Shown here piece after piece: positions 15,813-25,000 of a stretch of DNA of 53,143 bases. Position numbers and translations under genes: made by a program. Below the pieces are notes generated by a model that ran no database searches, had not been told where the DNA came from, and saw nothing but the letters and a program-made list of their open reading frames with translations. Numbering within the stretch: position 1 is the first letter of the stretch; each line of letters opens with the position of its first letter. The DNA is from Clostridia bacterium (GTDB lineage: Bacteria; Bacillota; Clostridia; Christensenellales; Aristaeellaceae). The DNA is taken from contig JAFRHH010000041.1 of NCBI GenBank assembly GCA_017433405.1, positions 1 to 53,143 on the forward strand. Reading direction: 5' to 3'.

Positions 15813-17175
15813 AATCCCTGGTCACCCTTTCCGCATATTGTCTGGTTGGCCCTTCCGGGAGCCGCGTGATCGAAAGATGAATGCCGTCGGTACTGAGACG
15901 TCCGTCCGAAAGCCAGGAGGCGACGGTGCCCTGGCCGGCGTGGTAGGCGCAGGTTACGCTGACCGGATCGCCGGAGAACAGCCGGCTGAGATAATTCAGA
16001 TACCAGCAGCCGAAGCGGATATTGGTTTCCGGGTCATACATGCGCTCGAAGGCATATCCGCTGACGCCTTCCTTTTGAGCGATCCATTCCGCGGTATCCG
16101 GCATGAGCTGCATCAGCCCCCGGGCCCCGGCGGAGGACTCGGCGTTTGGGCGGAAGGAGCTTTCATTCCGGATAATGGCGGTCACATAGGCCGGGGAGAG
16201 GTTATAGGCCGCCGCGTACCGCTCGATCAGATCCTGATATAAAACCGGATACTCCGCGTCGATTTTCCGCTGCTCCGACTCATGCAGCGCCTTCTGGTTC
16301 GACAGATAGGCAGCCATGAGGCACTGGGCGGTAAAGGCCACCGCCAGCAGCGAGGAAACGGTGATCAGCGCCGCCATCAGCCAGGGCGGCAGCTTCCAGG
16401 CGACCTTGCGGGCGGAAGGCCGGCGGCGGGTCCGGCCGGACCGCTCGATCACCGGCGCTTCCGAAGCCTTCGGCGGGGCACTGACAGCGGGGGCGGCCGC
16501 CGCGTCCGCGGGCGCGGGATCCGGGACGGTTTCCGGCTCATAGCGGTCCATTCTCCGCCGGCGGCCGGGAGGCGCGCCGCAGCGGCCCAGCTCCTCCCGC
16601 AGCAGCACAGCGACCCGGGCAAGGGTTTCATCCACGGAGCCCGAATTATCGATCACCACATTGGACCGCCGGGCCTTTTCCTCCGTCGGCAGAACCGCGC
16701 GGATCCGCGCAAGGGCCGCCTCCTCCGTGCAGCGGTCCCTGTCCATCAGCCGCTTCAGCTGCAGCGGCGGGGGAAGGACCACGCACCAGACGGAATCGCA
16801 GCGGGCGTCGTACCCCTTTTCAAAGAGAAGCGGAAGATCCAGAAAGCAGAGGGGAGCGCCGGCGCTTTGCAGCGCCCGGAGCGCTGAACCGATATCCTCC
16901 TCCAGAAAAGGGGCCATGACCCGATCCAGCTTTTCCAGGGACGGGGGATCGGAAAACACCCGGGCGCCCAGCTTCCTTCGGTCCAGGCTGCCGTCCGGCA
17001 GGAAAAACCCGTCCCCGAAGGCCGCCCGGATCGCCGGCAGCGCCCGCCCTCCCGGGGCGGTCAGGCGCCGGGAAACCGCGTCCCCGTCGATCACGGGAAT
17101 CCCCTGTTCCGCCAGATACCCGCTGACGGTTGATTTTCCGCAGGCGATTCCGCCCGTCAATCCGACGACTCTCAA
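15736..17175 (-). CDS. coaE: Dephospho-CoA kinase fused to a membrane-anchored lytic transglycosylase
   Basis: One 479-residue frame holds two normally separate proteins. Residues 1-197 are dephospho-CoA kinase, the last step of CoA synthesis, with P-loop GGIACGKST (8-16), IDGDAVSR and DLPLLFEKGYD. A basic and Ala/Pro-rich linker follows (about 198-265), then one membrane helix (about 265-290) and an SLT-type lytic transglycosylase domain: IIRNESSF with catalytic Glu338, SAGARGLMQLMPDTA, then NIRFGCWYLNYL. The order would leave the kinase in the cytoplasm and the muramidase outside. An internal ATG (codon 209, plus 16549-16551) has only a weak adjacent GGAGA, so separate translation of the second half is possible but not supported strongly. 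In relatives coaE and an slt gene are neighbours, which would explain the fusion. Confidence 0.9.
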   Translation of the reverse strand: MRVVGLTGGIACGKSTVSGYLAEQGIPVIDGDAVSRRLTAPGGRALPAIRAAFGDGFFLPDGSLDRRKLGARVFSDPPSLEKLDRVMAPFLEEDIGSALRALQSAGAPLCFLDLPLLFEKGYDARCDSVWCVVLPPPLQLKRLMDRDRCTEEAALARIRAVLPTEEKARRSNVVIDNSGSVDETLARVAVLLREELGRCGAPPGRRRRMDRYEPETVPDPAPADAAAAPAVSAPPKASEAPVIERSGRTRRRPSARKVAWKLPPWLMAALITVSSLLAVAFTAQCLMAAYLSNQKALHESEQRKIDAEYPVLYQDLIERYAAAYNLSPAYVTAIIRNESSFRPNAESSAGARGLMQLMPDTAEWIAQKEGVSGYAFERMYDPETNIRFGCWYLNYLSRLFSGDPVSVTCAYHAGQGTVASWLSDGRLSTDGIHLSITRLPEGPTRQYAERVTRDYGIYLQKVYSPHAQPADDPARRAES

Positions 17176-17265
17176 GGCGCTGTCAACCCTCCCGATTCAA
17201 AAGACGCCCGGCGGAGCGCATCCTGCCGGGCCTGAAAACCGAACGCCCGTTCAAGGCGAAAAGGA

Positions 17266-18441
17266 TCAGAGATTGGAGGTCAGAAGCTTTTTCTTCAGCT
17301 CGGCTTCCATGGAATAGAGCTGTTTTTCCGCCTCGATCCGCTTCTGATGCCCCTCGGACTGAATGGTCATGACCTCGTTAATCGTGTCGATCAGATCCTG
17401 GTTGGTCTGGACCAGGGTATCCATATCAATGATGCCCCGCTCGGCTTCCTTCGCGGTCTGGATGGTTCCGATCTTCAGGGCCTGGGCGTTTTTCCGAAGA
17501 AGCTCATTGGTCATATCCGTCACGGCCGTCTGGGCCTTCAGGGCCTCCTGGGAGTGATGGAGCCCGAGGGCCAGCACCATCTGACTCTTCCAGAGGGGAA
17601 GGGTATTGGCCAGGGTGGACTGGATCCGCTCCACCAGCAGGCTGTCGTTATTCTGCAGCAGGCGGATCTGGGGCGCCATCTGAAGGGCGACCTGCCGGGT
17701 CAGCTTCAGATCAAAGAGCTTCTTTTCAAACCGGTCGCACTGGGCAGCCAGATCGTTCGCCTTCTGGGCGTCCATGGCGTCTCCGCTGGCGGCGGCCTTT
17801 TCCTGAAGCTCCCTGAGCTCCGTTTCCCGAATCTGTTTCAGCTTTTTCTCCCCGGCGATGATATAGAGGGTCAGCTGATGGAAATAATCGTTGTTCTGGT
17901 CATAAAGACGGTCGAACATCGCCACGTCCTTCAGCAGCTGGGTCTGATAATTCTCCAGAGAGCCGGCGATATTGTCCACATTCGCGGAAACCTTATTATA
18001 GCGGGCCTTCATCCGCTCGATCTTGTCCTCCGCCTTGGCGAAGAGGCGGGCCAGCCCCTTGGGCTCCTCCGTATCCCTTTCGAAGCCCTTCAGTTCGGCG
18101 ACCAGATTGACCAGCATGTTTCCGACCTCGCCGGTATCCTGGGTTTTGACGGCATCCAGCGCGGTCTGGGAGAAATCGGAAATCTTTTTCTGGGCGTCGG
18201 CGCCGAAGAGCAGCACGTGATCCGGATTCGAAATATCCACCTTGGCGATGAAGTCGTTGATGGCTTTCTTTTCGGCGTCGTTCAGCTGGCTTTCGTCCAG
18301 GCCGGGAGCGACCTCGGGCTCAGCGGCCTGAGCGGGCTTTTCCGGGGTCTGCTGGATGCTGGCGGTGGGCGCCGCGGGGGCCTCGGGAACCGGAGCGGTC
18401 GGAGCGAGAGAAAGCTGAGGCATGGAATTCGTTTCGGACAT
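17266..18441 (-). CDS. telA: TelA-family (toxic anion resistance) protein
   Basis: The 391 residues match the TelA/KlaA family (tellurite and envelope-stress related, mechanism unsettled). After a Pro/Ala-rich N-terminus of about 45 residues come long amphipathic helices with the family landmarks LFGADAQKKISDFSQ, IAGSLENYQTQLLKDVAMFD, LYIIAGEKKL and MVLALGLHHSQEAL, ending in coiled coil. It lies 49 bp after xpaC on the same strand; the telA-xpaC pair is a common Bacillota arrangement and implies a joint role. Confidence 0.92.
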   Translation of the reverse strand: MSETNSMPQLSLAPTAPVPEAPAAPTASIQQTPEKPAQAAEPEVAPGLDESQLNDAEKKAINDFIAKVDISNPDHVLLFGADAQKKISDFSQTALDAVKTQDTGEVGNMLVNLVAELKGFERDTEEPKGLARLFAKAEDKIERMKARYNKVSANVDNIAGSLENYQTQLLKDVAMFDRLYDQNNDYFHQLTLYIIAGEKKLKQIRETELRELQEKAAASGDAMDAQKANDLAAQCDRFEKKLFDLKLTRQVALQMAPQIRLLQNNDSLLVERIQSTLANTLPLWKSQMVLALGLHHSQEALKAQTAVTDMTNELLRKNAQALKIGTIQTAKEAERGIIDMDTLVQTNQDLIDTINEVMTIQSEGHQKRIEAEKQLYSMEAELKKKLLTSNL

Positions 18442-18490
18442 GGGAACCTTCCTCCTTCAAAAAAATCTGCTGTCGACAGAAACCGGAAAC

Positions 18491-19387
18491 TCAGTTTCCG
18501 CTTCTGTAGGTTTGCGCCGTCTGCTGTCCGTCCTGCTGGCCGTCCCCGGCGGGAAAATCCATCACGGGGGCCGAGGAGGAGCGCCGCTGGGCCTCCGCGG
18601 CCGTCCGGGCGGTATAGGTCAGCCCCTTGTTTCCGGTGATTTCGTTTTCGGTATATCCGTCCCGCTTCAGCATCTGCTCCAGCACGTCGATATCCGTGGA
18701 GATATCCAGCATATTGTCCTTATGGAGGTTATCGATCTGCTTCTGGCAGGCCGTCAGGATCATATTCATTCCGCGGACCGTCGTATCCCGGGCTTCCTGC
18801 ATTTCCTGATAGGAAACGCCGCGCTGCTGCATGGTCCGGTAATTGGCCAGCATTTTGAGGGTGGTCGGCAGATAATAATTCATAAACTTCCGAACCTGGG
18901 ACGCCTTAGCGGGGGATTCCGAAACGGTCCGGAAGATCTGCTCGCATTTCCGGGTCAGGGTTTCCATCTGGCCGGAGAGGGTCTCGTCGGGAATCGCCGC
19001 GTTTTCCTTCCGGATCGTCGCGAGCATTTCCTGCCCCTTGGTAATCACCGCGTCGGCCGCGGGATCCCCCGTCAGCGGGATTTTGGAAGCCTCCTCCCGC
19101 CGCTTTCGCTCCGCCTCGGCGGCCCGGATTTTCGCCAGCCGCTCCTCCTCCGCCTGCCGGGCGGCCGCTTCCTGCCGGCGGCGCTCCTCGTCCGCCTTGT
19201 TATGGGTCGTTGTATCGAGCCCGCTTCCCATGATGCTGGTGATCTTCCCGATGCCAAGACCGACAAAAACCCCCGCCAGGATCCCGGGGAAGGAAAACCC
19301 GGTCAGCCAGGAGAGGAGCAGAAGGGTAATGATGAAGCCGGCGCTTCCGGACTTTTTATTGCTGTTGCCGTTGTTTTTCCTGTTCAC
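18491..19387 (-). CDS. XpaC-family protein (5-bromo-4-chloroindolyl phosphate hydrolysis family)
   Basis: The protein of about 298 residues has an N-terminal membrane segment (GFIITLLLLSWLTGFSFPGI and following), a charged coiled coil rich in Glu/Arg/Ala (about 70-105), and the XpaC domain (ITKGQEMLATIRKEN, VRKFMNYYLPTTLKMLANYR, EQMLKRDGYTEN). The ATG at 19394-19396 directly touches the GAGGTGG ribosome binding site, which is too close. The GTG three codons later (19385-19387) has 9 nt spacing and is preferred. Despite the family name no hydrolase residues are established. It is paired with telA. Confidence 0.85.
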   Translation of the reverse strand: MNRKNNGNSNKKSGSAGFIITLLLLSWLTGFSFPGILAGVFVGLGIGKITSIMGSGLDTTTHNKADEERRRQEAAARQAEEERLAKIRAAEAERKRREEASKIPLTGDPAADAVITKGQEMLATIRKENAAIPDETLSGQMETLTRKCEQIFRTVSESPAKASQVRKFMNYYLPTTLKMLANYRTMQQRGVSYQEMQEARDTTVRGMNMILTACQKQIDNLHKDNMLDISTDIDVLEQMLKRDGYTENEITGNKGLTYTARTAAEAQRRSSSAPVMDFPAGDGQQDGQQTAQTYRSGN

Positions 19388-19422
19388 GACCGTCATCCAC
19401 CTCGCATGAAAACAATCGGCCT

Positions 19423-19431
19423 ATTATACCA
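19423..19431 (-). promoter_or_regulatory. Extended -10 promoter of xpaC-telA
   Basis: The minus strand reads TGGTATAAT (plus 19423-19431), a perfect -10 with the TGn extension, about 35 bp before the xpaC start. The -35 region is weak (TTTCCT at 17 bp). Confidence 0.55.
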
Positions 19432-19470
19432 TATAAATTCATCAAAGGAAAGAATGTTTCTTCATTCTGA

Positions 19471-19513
19471 ATGATTTTCATTCCGGATGATTTTCATTCC
19501 GGATGATTTTCAT
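19471..19513. repeat. 16-bp tandem repeat between ispE and xpaC
   Basis: ATGATTTTCATTCCGG occurs twice in direct succession (19471, 19487) with a partial third copy (19503-19513). Each unit has the internal palindrome GAATG/CATTC or similar, so the array could fold downstream of ispE. It is too short and regular to be a CRISPR array. Confidence 0.65.
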
Positions 19514-19532
19514 GGCGATTTTCACAGAGCCG

Positions 19533-20408
19533 TCAGGGGGACAGGATCCGGAAGCTTTCGGACTGGGTGGCGCAGCGCCAGATTTTCCGAAAGCTGCGGG
19601 AGAGGGATACCCAGGCGGCATCCCGGGCCGCTTCCTCCTCAAAGACACCGAAGACGGCGCTTCCGCTTCCGGTCATGAGCGCGGGGACGGCTCCGGCGGC
19701 CTGAAGGGCATCCAGGCAGGCCTGAATTTCCGGATTCAGCCTTCGGGAAACGGGCTCCAGCACATTCCGGAAGGCGGGGGCGAAGGCGGGAACCGAGCCC
19801 GACCGAAGGGCCTCCGCCGCCAGATCCGTCCGAGGTTTTTCCGCCGGGGCCTCCCGGTGCCAGGCGCGAAACACCTCACCGGTGCTGAGGCCTTCCTCCG
19901 GCTGAAGCACCAGCAGGGGGTAGTTTCTCCCGCAGGGCAGCCGGACCAGCTTTTCCCCGATGCCGGAGGACCGGGCGAGGCCGCCCTGAACCAGAAAGGG
20001 GACGTCCGCCCCCAGAGCGAGGCTCATCTCCTCCAGATCGGCCCCCGTCAGCCCGGTCCGCCAGAGCAGGTTCAGGGCATTCAGCACGGCAGCAGCATCG
20101 GAGCTGCCGCCGCCCATTCCGGCCTGCACCGGGATCCGCTTCGTCAGGGAGATGGCCGCCCCCTGCCGGGTTCCGGCAGTCTTCTTCAGCAAAAGCGCGG
20201 CCCGCAGGGCCAGATTTCCTTCATCCGCGGGAACCCCTTTCCCGGAGGGCCCCGAAACCGACAGGGTCAGTTCGGAAGCCGGAAGGATCTCCATCCGGTC
20301 CGCCAGGGACACCGGCTGCATCAGCATATCCAGGAGATGGTAACCGTCGGGCCGAAGGCCCGTAATATCCAGGGACCAGTTGATTTTTCCAAAAGCTTCG
20401 ACGATCAT
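19533..20408 (-). CDS. ispE: 4-diphosphocytidyl-2-C-methyl-D-erythritol kinase
   Basis: IspE phosphorylates CDP-ME in the non-mevalonate isoprenoid pathway. The 291 residues are normal in length and show AFGKINWSLDITGLRPDGYH at the N-terminus, the GHMP-kinase ATP loop PVQAGMGGGSSDAAAV and a C-terminal ALMTGSGSAVFGVFE. The ribosome binding site AAAGGAG precedes ATG 20408 and a promoter lies directly upstream (20434-20462). Confidence 0.96.
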   Translation of the reverse strand: MIVEAFGKINWSLDITGLRPDGYHLLDMLMQPVSLADRMEILPASELTLSVSGPSGKGVPADEGNLALRAALLLKKTAGTRQGAAISLTKRIPVQAGMGGGSSDAAAVLNALNLLWRTGLTGADLEEMSLALGADVPFLVQGGLARSSGIGEKLVRLPCGRNYPLLVLQPEEGLSTGEVFRAWHREAPAEKPRTDLAAEALRSGSVPAFAPAFRNVLEPVSRRLNPEIQACLDALQAAGAVPALMTGSGSAVFGVFEEEAARDAAWVSLSRSFRKIWRCATQSESFRILSP

Positions 20409-20433
20409 ACAGGGCAGCTCCTTTCATGAAGAC

Positions 20434-20462
20434 ATGTTACCCCCGGCGGCCCGAAATGGCAA
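20434..20462 (-). promoter_or_regulatory. Promoter of ispE
   Basis: On the minus strand TTGCCA (plus 20457-20462), a 17-bp spacer and TAACAT (plus 20434-20439) lie about 30 bp upstream of the ispE ATG. Confidence 0.5.
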
Positions 20463-20481
20463 GAGGCCGGGAAAAGCGCTC

Positions 20482-20510
20482 TTGTCAGAAAGGACAAAGC
20501 GTTGTAAACT
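20482..20510 (+). promoter_or_regulatory. Promoter of the DUF1934-gpsA unit
   Basis: TTGTCA (20482-20487), a 17-bp spacer and TAAACT (20505-20510) lie about 45 bp before the DUF1934 gene, back to back with the ispE promoter. Confidence 0.6.
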
Positions 20511-20554
20511 AAAAAAGGAAGCATCAAAAGCAATCAAAGGGGAGGGAAATCATC

Positions 20555-21007
20555 ATGCCGCAGGACGGAAAAACCTCTGTACTGATCAATCTGATGGCAA
20601 TTGCCAGCTATGACGGGATGCCGGATTACCCGATCCAGTTTATGACAAAAGGAACCCTTCATTATTCAAACCCGGACAGCGCGGTGCTGACCTACAGGGA
20701 AACCCAGCAAGACGACGAAAGCGGGGAGACCATCGAAAGCGATATTATTCTGAATATCGGGGAAAAACGGGTGACCATGGAGCGGCGGGGGGATTTTTCC
20801 AATACCATTGTCTTTGTTCCCGGCCACCGCTTCGAGGGAACCTATCAGACGCCCTACGGCGAACTCGGGATGGCGGTTTTTCCCCGGAAGGTAGACTGCC
20901 GCATCGGCGAAAAGAAGGGCGCCGTTCACCTGAAGTATCAGCTGGACATTCAGGGAAACTTCTCTTCCACCAACGAGCTGCATCTTGAATACAACGCGGA
21001 AGCGTAA
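20555..21007 (+). CDS. DUF1934 family protein (YwiB-like, calycin-type beta-barrel)
   Basis: A 150-residue cytoplasmic protein with the alternating strand pattern of DUF1934: IQFMTKGTLHYSNPDSAVLT, then YRETQ, NIGEKRVTMERRGDFSNTIV, TPYGELGMAVFP and KGAVHLKYQLDIQG. Length is typical. No enzymatic role is known for the family. AGGGGAGGG precedes ATG 20555, and gpsA follows after 17 bp, probably co-transcribed. Confidence 0.85.
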   Translation: MPQDGKTSVLINLMAIASYDGMPDYPIQFMTKGTLHYSNPDSAVLTYRETQQDDESGETIESDIILNIGEKRVTMERRGDFSNTIVFVPGHRFEGTYQTPYGELGMAVFPRKVDCRIGEKKGAVHLKYQLDIQGNFSSTNELHLEYNAEA

Positions 21008-21024
21008 GAAGGAAACAGGTTAAC

Positions 21025-22026
21025 ATGAAAAAAGTGACAATTCTCGGAGCCGGGACGTGGGGCTCCGCCCTGGCGCGGAGCCTTTGGATCGCGGGGAACG
21101 AGGTCCGGCTCTGGAGCAGGTTTCCGGAGGAGATCGACAGCCTCCGTACAACCCGGCGGAATCCCCACCTGCCGGGCATGACCATTCCGGAAGAAATCAT
21201 TCTGACCGCGGACGCTCCCTTCGCCCTGAAGGACGCCGATGCGGTTCTTTTCGTGGTGCCTTCGGTTTTTATCCGGGAAACGGCCCGGGATCTCGCCGGA
21301 TGGATTCCGGAAGCGGCGGCGGTGGTTTGCGCCTCCAAGGGGATCGAGGCGGGGACGGAGATGCTGCTGACGGAGGTCATCGGGGAGGAGATGGCCCGGA
21401 AAGGGCGGGCGTGCCGGGGGCTGGCCGCGATCAGCGGGCCGACCCACGCGGAGGAGGTCGCCCTGGATCTGCCGACGCTGATCGTTTCGGCCAGCGAGAA
21501 TCCGGAGGTGGCCGCGGACGTGCAGGCACTGTTTCGGGGAAGCTGCATCCGGCCCTATACCAATTCGGATCTCCGGGGGGTTGAAATCTGCGGAGCCCTG
21601 AAGAATGTGGAAACCCTGGCGGTCGGAATCGCCCGGGGAATCGGCTACGGGGACAATACCGCCGCGGCGCTGATTACCCGGGGAATCGAGGAGATCCGCC
21701 GGCTTGGGCTGGCGATGGGATGCCAGGAGCGAACCTTTTTCGGCCTGGCGGGCATCGGGGACCTGATCGTGACCGCAACCAGCCGGCATTCCAGAAATAA
21801 CCGGGCGGGGTTTTTGATGGGACAGGGAAAATCCGCCGGGGAAGCGGTCCGGGAGGTGGGCATGACCGTCGAGGGAATCAACGCGCTGCCGGCCGCCGTC
21901 TCCCTGTCTGCCAGATACGGGATGGAGATGCCGATTATCGACGCGGTTCGGGAAATCGTCGAACGGGGCGCCAGGCCGGCGGACATCGTCCGGGATCTCA
22001 TGAACCGGAAGCTGAAGGAAGAATAA
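21025..22026 (+). CDS. gpsA: Glycerol-3-phosphate dehydrogenase [NAD(P)+]
   Basis: GpsA reduces dihydroxyacetone phosphate to sn-glycerol-3-phosphate for phospholipid synthesis. The 333 residues are full length: N-terminal Rossmann motif VTILGAGTWGSALARSL, VVCASKGIEA, the substrate-binding ISGPTHAEEVA, GALKNVETLAVGIARGIGYG and LAGIGDLIVTATSRHSRNN. It lies between DUF1934 and the GH2 gene on one strand with short gaps (17 and 31 bp). Confidence 0.97.
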   Translation: MKKVTILGAGTWGSALARSLWIAGNEVRLWSRFPEEIDSLRTTRRNPHLPGMTIPEEIILTADAPFALKDADAVLFVVPSVFIRETARDLAGWIPEAAAVVCASKGIEAGTEMLLTEVIGEEMARKGRACRGLAAISGPTHAEEVALDLPTLIVSASENPEVAADVQALFRGSCIRPYTNSDLRGVEICGALKNVETLAVGIARGIGYGDNTAAALITRGIEEIRRLGLAMGCQERTFFGLAGIGDLIVTATSRHSRNNRAGFLMGQGKSAGEAVREVGMTVEGINALPAAVSLSARYGMEMPIIDAVREIVERGARPADIVRDLMNRKLKEE

Positions 22027-22057
22027 AGAATTAAGGAACAGAAGGAGAATAACCCCC

Positions 22058-25000
22058 ATGCGGCTTCTTTTGAACGATCAGTGGGAATTTGCGAAACTGC
22101 CTTTCGGAAGCTCGTCGGAGGAGGCGGAAAAGGCGGTCTGGCGCCGGGTGGATCTGCCCCACGACTGGCTGATCGGGGGAAAGGATCTATACGAAACCGC
22201 CGACGGATGGTACCGCCGGAAGATCACGGCGTCGCCGGAAGACGGCCGGATTTATCAGCTTCATTTTGACGGCGTCTATATGGACTGCGACGTGCTTCTC
22301 AACGGGAAGGTGGTCGCCTCTCACGCCTATGGCTACACCGATTTCAGGGCGCCGCTGACGGAGGGGCTCCGGCCGGGAGAAAACCTGATTCAGGTTCATA
22401 TCCGGCATCAGAGCCCCAACAGCCGGTGGTATTCCGGGAGCGGCATCTTCCGGGACGTGCATCTGGAGGTTCTGCCGAAAAATCATGTGACGCCGGACAG
22501 CTTCATCCTCTGGGAGAAGGACGGGGCGGAAGGCCGGGAGGTCGTCCTGGAGGCGGAATGCGCCGGGGACGACGGGATCGGCATGGAGGTGTGCCTCTTC
22601 GCGCCGGACGGCAAAGCGGCGGCGCGGGGAAAGGCTGTTTCGGAGAACCACCGGGTGCGGGCCTGCCTGACGGTTCCCGGCGCCGAAAAATGGCAGCCGG
22701 ATCATCCGGCCCTCTATCGGATGGTCTGGCGATACGGGGAGGACGGCGGCGAGAAGCGGATCGGCTTCCGGGATCTTCGCTTTGATCCGGATCAGGGGTT
22801 CTTCATCAACGGGAACCATCTGAAGCTCAAAGGCGTCTGCCTGCATCATGACCTGGGCGCCCTCGGCGCCGCTTTTCATCCGAAGGCGGCCCGGCGGCAG
22901 CTGCAGCTCATGAAGGACATGGGCGCAAACGCCCTGAGAACCTCCCATAACCCGCCGGCGGAAGAGCTGCTGGATCTCTGCGACGAAATGGGGATCCTGG
23001 TGGTGGACGAAGCCTTCGATATGTGGGAACGCAGCAAGACCCCCTATGATTACGCCCGGTTTTTCGACCGGGACGAGGAAAAGGACGTGGCCGCCTGGGT
23101 TCGCCGGGATCGCTGCCATGCCTCGGTCATCCTCTGGTCCATCGGCAACGAGATCTACGATATGCACGCGGATATCCGGGGGACGGAGGTCACCCGGATG
23201 CTGACGGAACAGGTCCGCGCCCACGATCCGGCCCATCACGCGGAGATCACCTTCGGATGCAACTACATGCCCTGGGAAGGCGGACAGCGATGCGCGGAAA
23301 TCGTCAAAATTCCGGGGTACAACTACGGAGAAAAATACTACGAAGCGCATCACGAAAAGCACCCGGACTGGGTGATCTACGGCAGCGAAACCGCCAGCGT
23401 GCTTTCCAGCCGGGGCATCTATCATTTTCCCATGGAGCGGTCGATCATGAGCGAGGCGGATCTGCAGTGCAGCGCGCTGGGGAACAGCAATACCAGCTGG
23501 GGGGCCTCGGATCTGAAAACCATGATCACCGAGGATCTGAAGTGTGATTTCAGCATGGGCCAGTTTATCTGGAGCGGGATTGACTATATCGGGGAGCCGA
23601 CGCCCTATCATACCAGAAGCTGCTATTTCGGCCAGGCGGATACCGCCTGCTTCCCCAAGGACAGCTATTACCTGTTTCAAAGCCTCTGGACCACGGAACC
23701 CATGATTCATATCGGGGTAACCTGGGACTGGAACCCCGGCCAGCTGATCGACGTTCCCGTTATGACCAACTGCCGGAGGGCGGAACTTTTTCTGAACGGA
23801 GAGAGCCTGGGGGTGCGGGAGGTGGATTCCCGCAGCGCTGGGGCCTGTCAGCCGGTCTGGCGCCTTCCCTTTGAGGCGGGGACGCTTGAGGCGGTGGGCT
23901 ATGACGAAGCCGGCCGCAGGCGGGCGACCGCCTCCCGGGTGACCCCGGGCAATACGGCCCGGCTGAAGCTGACGGCGGAGGACGCGGCCCTGAAGAGCGA
24001 CGGATACGATCTCGCCTTCGTCGTTATTCAGGCGGTGGACCGGGAAGGAAATCCGGTCGAAAACGCCCGGGATCAGGTTCGCGTGACCGTCCGCGGCGGC
24101 GGCCGGCTGATCGGAACCGACAACGGAGATTCCACCGATCCCGACAGCTACAAATCCGGCGTCCGGAGGCTGTTCGGGGGAAAGCTGCTGGCGATCATCG
24201 CCTCCAGCGGCCGGAAGGAGGATACCCTTGTCCGGGCTGAAAGCCCGGGCTGCCCTGCCGCTTCCCTGGTCATTTCTTCGGAGGAGGCGGAGCTTCTGCC
24301 CGGCATTTCCACGGAGGAGGCCATCGAGGCTCCTTCCGGGGAGCTGACGCGGCGAGGCGTCCGAAAGCTGGTTCTGGAGGCGGAAGGAGAACGGCTCCTG
24401 ACTCCGGATCATCCGGAATGCCTGATCCGGTTTCACCTCGAACCGGAGGGCGCCGAATGCGTCGGGCCGGAGTGGCAGGTGACCAACGCCCTTGGCATTC
24501 CCGCACCCTTCGCCCACGTGGAGCCGGTTTCAGAATCCGCCGTTCGGGTGTGGGCGGAAGGGGATGGGGAATACTATCTTCGCGGCCTTTACGGAAACGC
24601 GGCGGATCATCCGGAGAACATCAGCCAGCTGGAGCTTCGGGCGGAGGGCTTCGGAACGCCTGCGATTGATCCCTACACCTTTGTCAGCGCCGGCCTGCAC
24701 GATCTGCATTCCGGTGAGATCGGAACCGGGAACGAGAAGGGGATCGCCTTCTCCCGGGACGGGGAGAGCATGGCCGGCTTCAGCAGGATTGATTTCGGCC
24801 CCGTGGGCTCCGACGAGCTGGAGCTTCCGATTTTTGCCCTGAACGGGGAACCATACGAGATCGAACTCTTTGACGGGAATCCGGCGGAGGGCGGGCGGCT
24901 GATCACCATCCTGAACTATCAGAAGCCCAGCATCTGGAACGTTTATCAGCCGGAGCGGTACCGGCTTCCGGAGATTCTCCGGGGCGTCCACTGCCTCTGC

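Noticed and set aside
16549-16551. Internal start making coaE and the transglycosylase two separate genes
   Set aside because: The frame is continuous, and the ATG has only GGAGA directly touching it, too close for efficient initiation. The fusion is the simpler reading.
19471-19513. CRISPR-like direct repeats
   Set aside because: The repeats are 16 bp and contiguous without spacers; no cas genes are near.
22187-24517. A 776-codon open frame antisense to the GH2 gene
   Set aside because: The GH2 reading has complete catalytic motifs. The antisense product has no recognisable domain and typical shadow composition (Pro/Arg/Gly/His).
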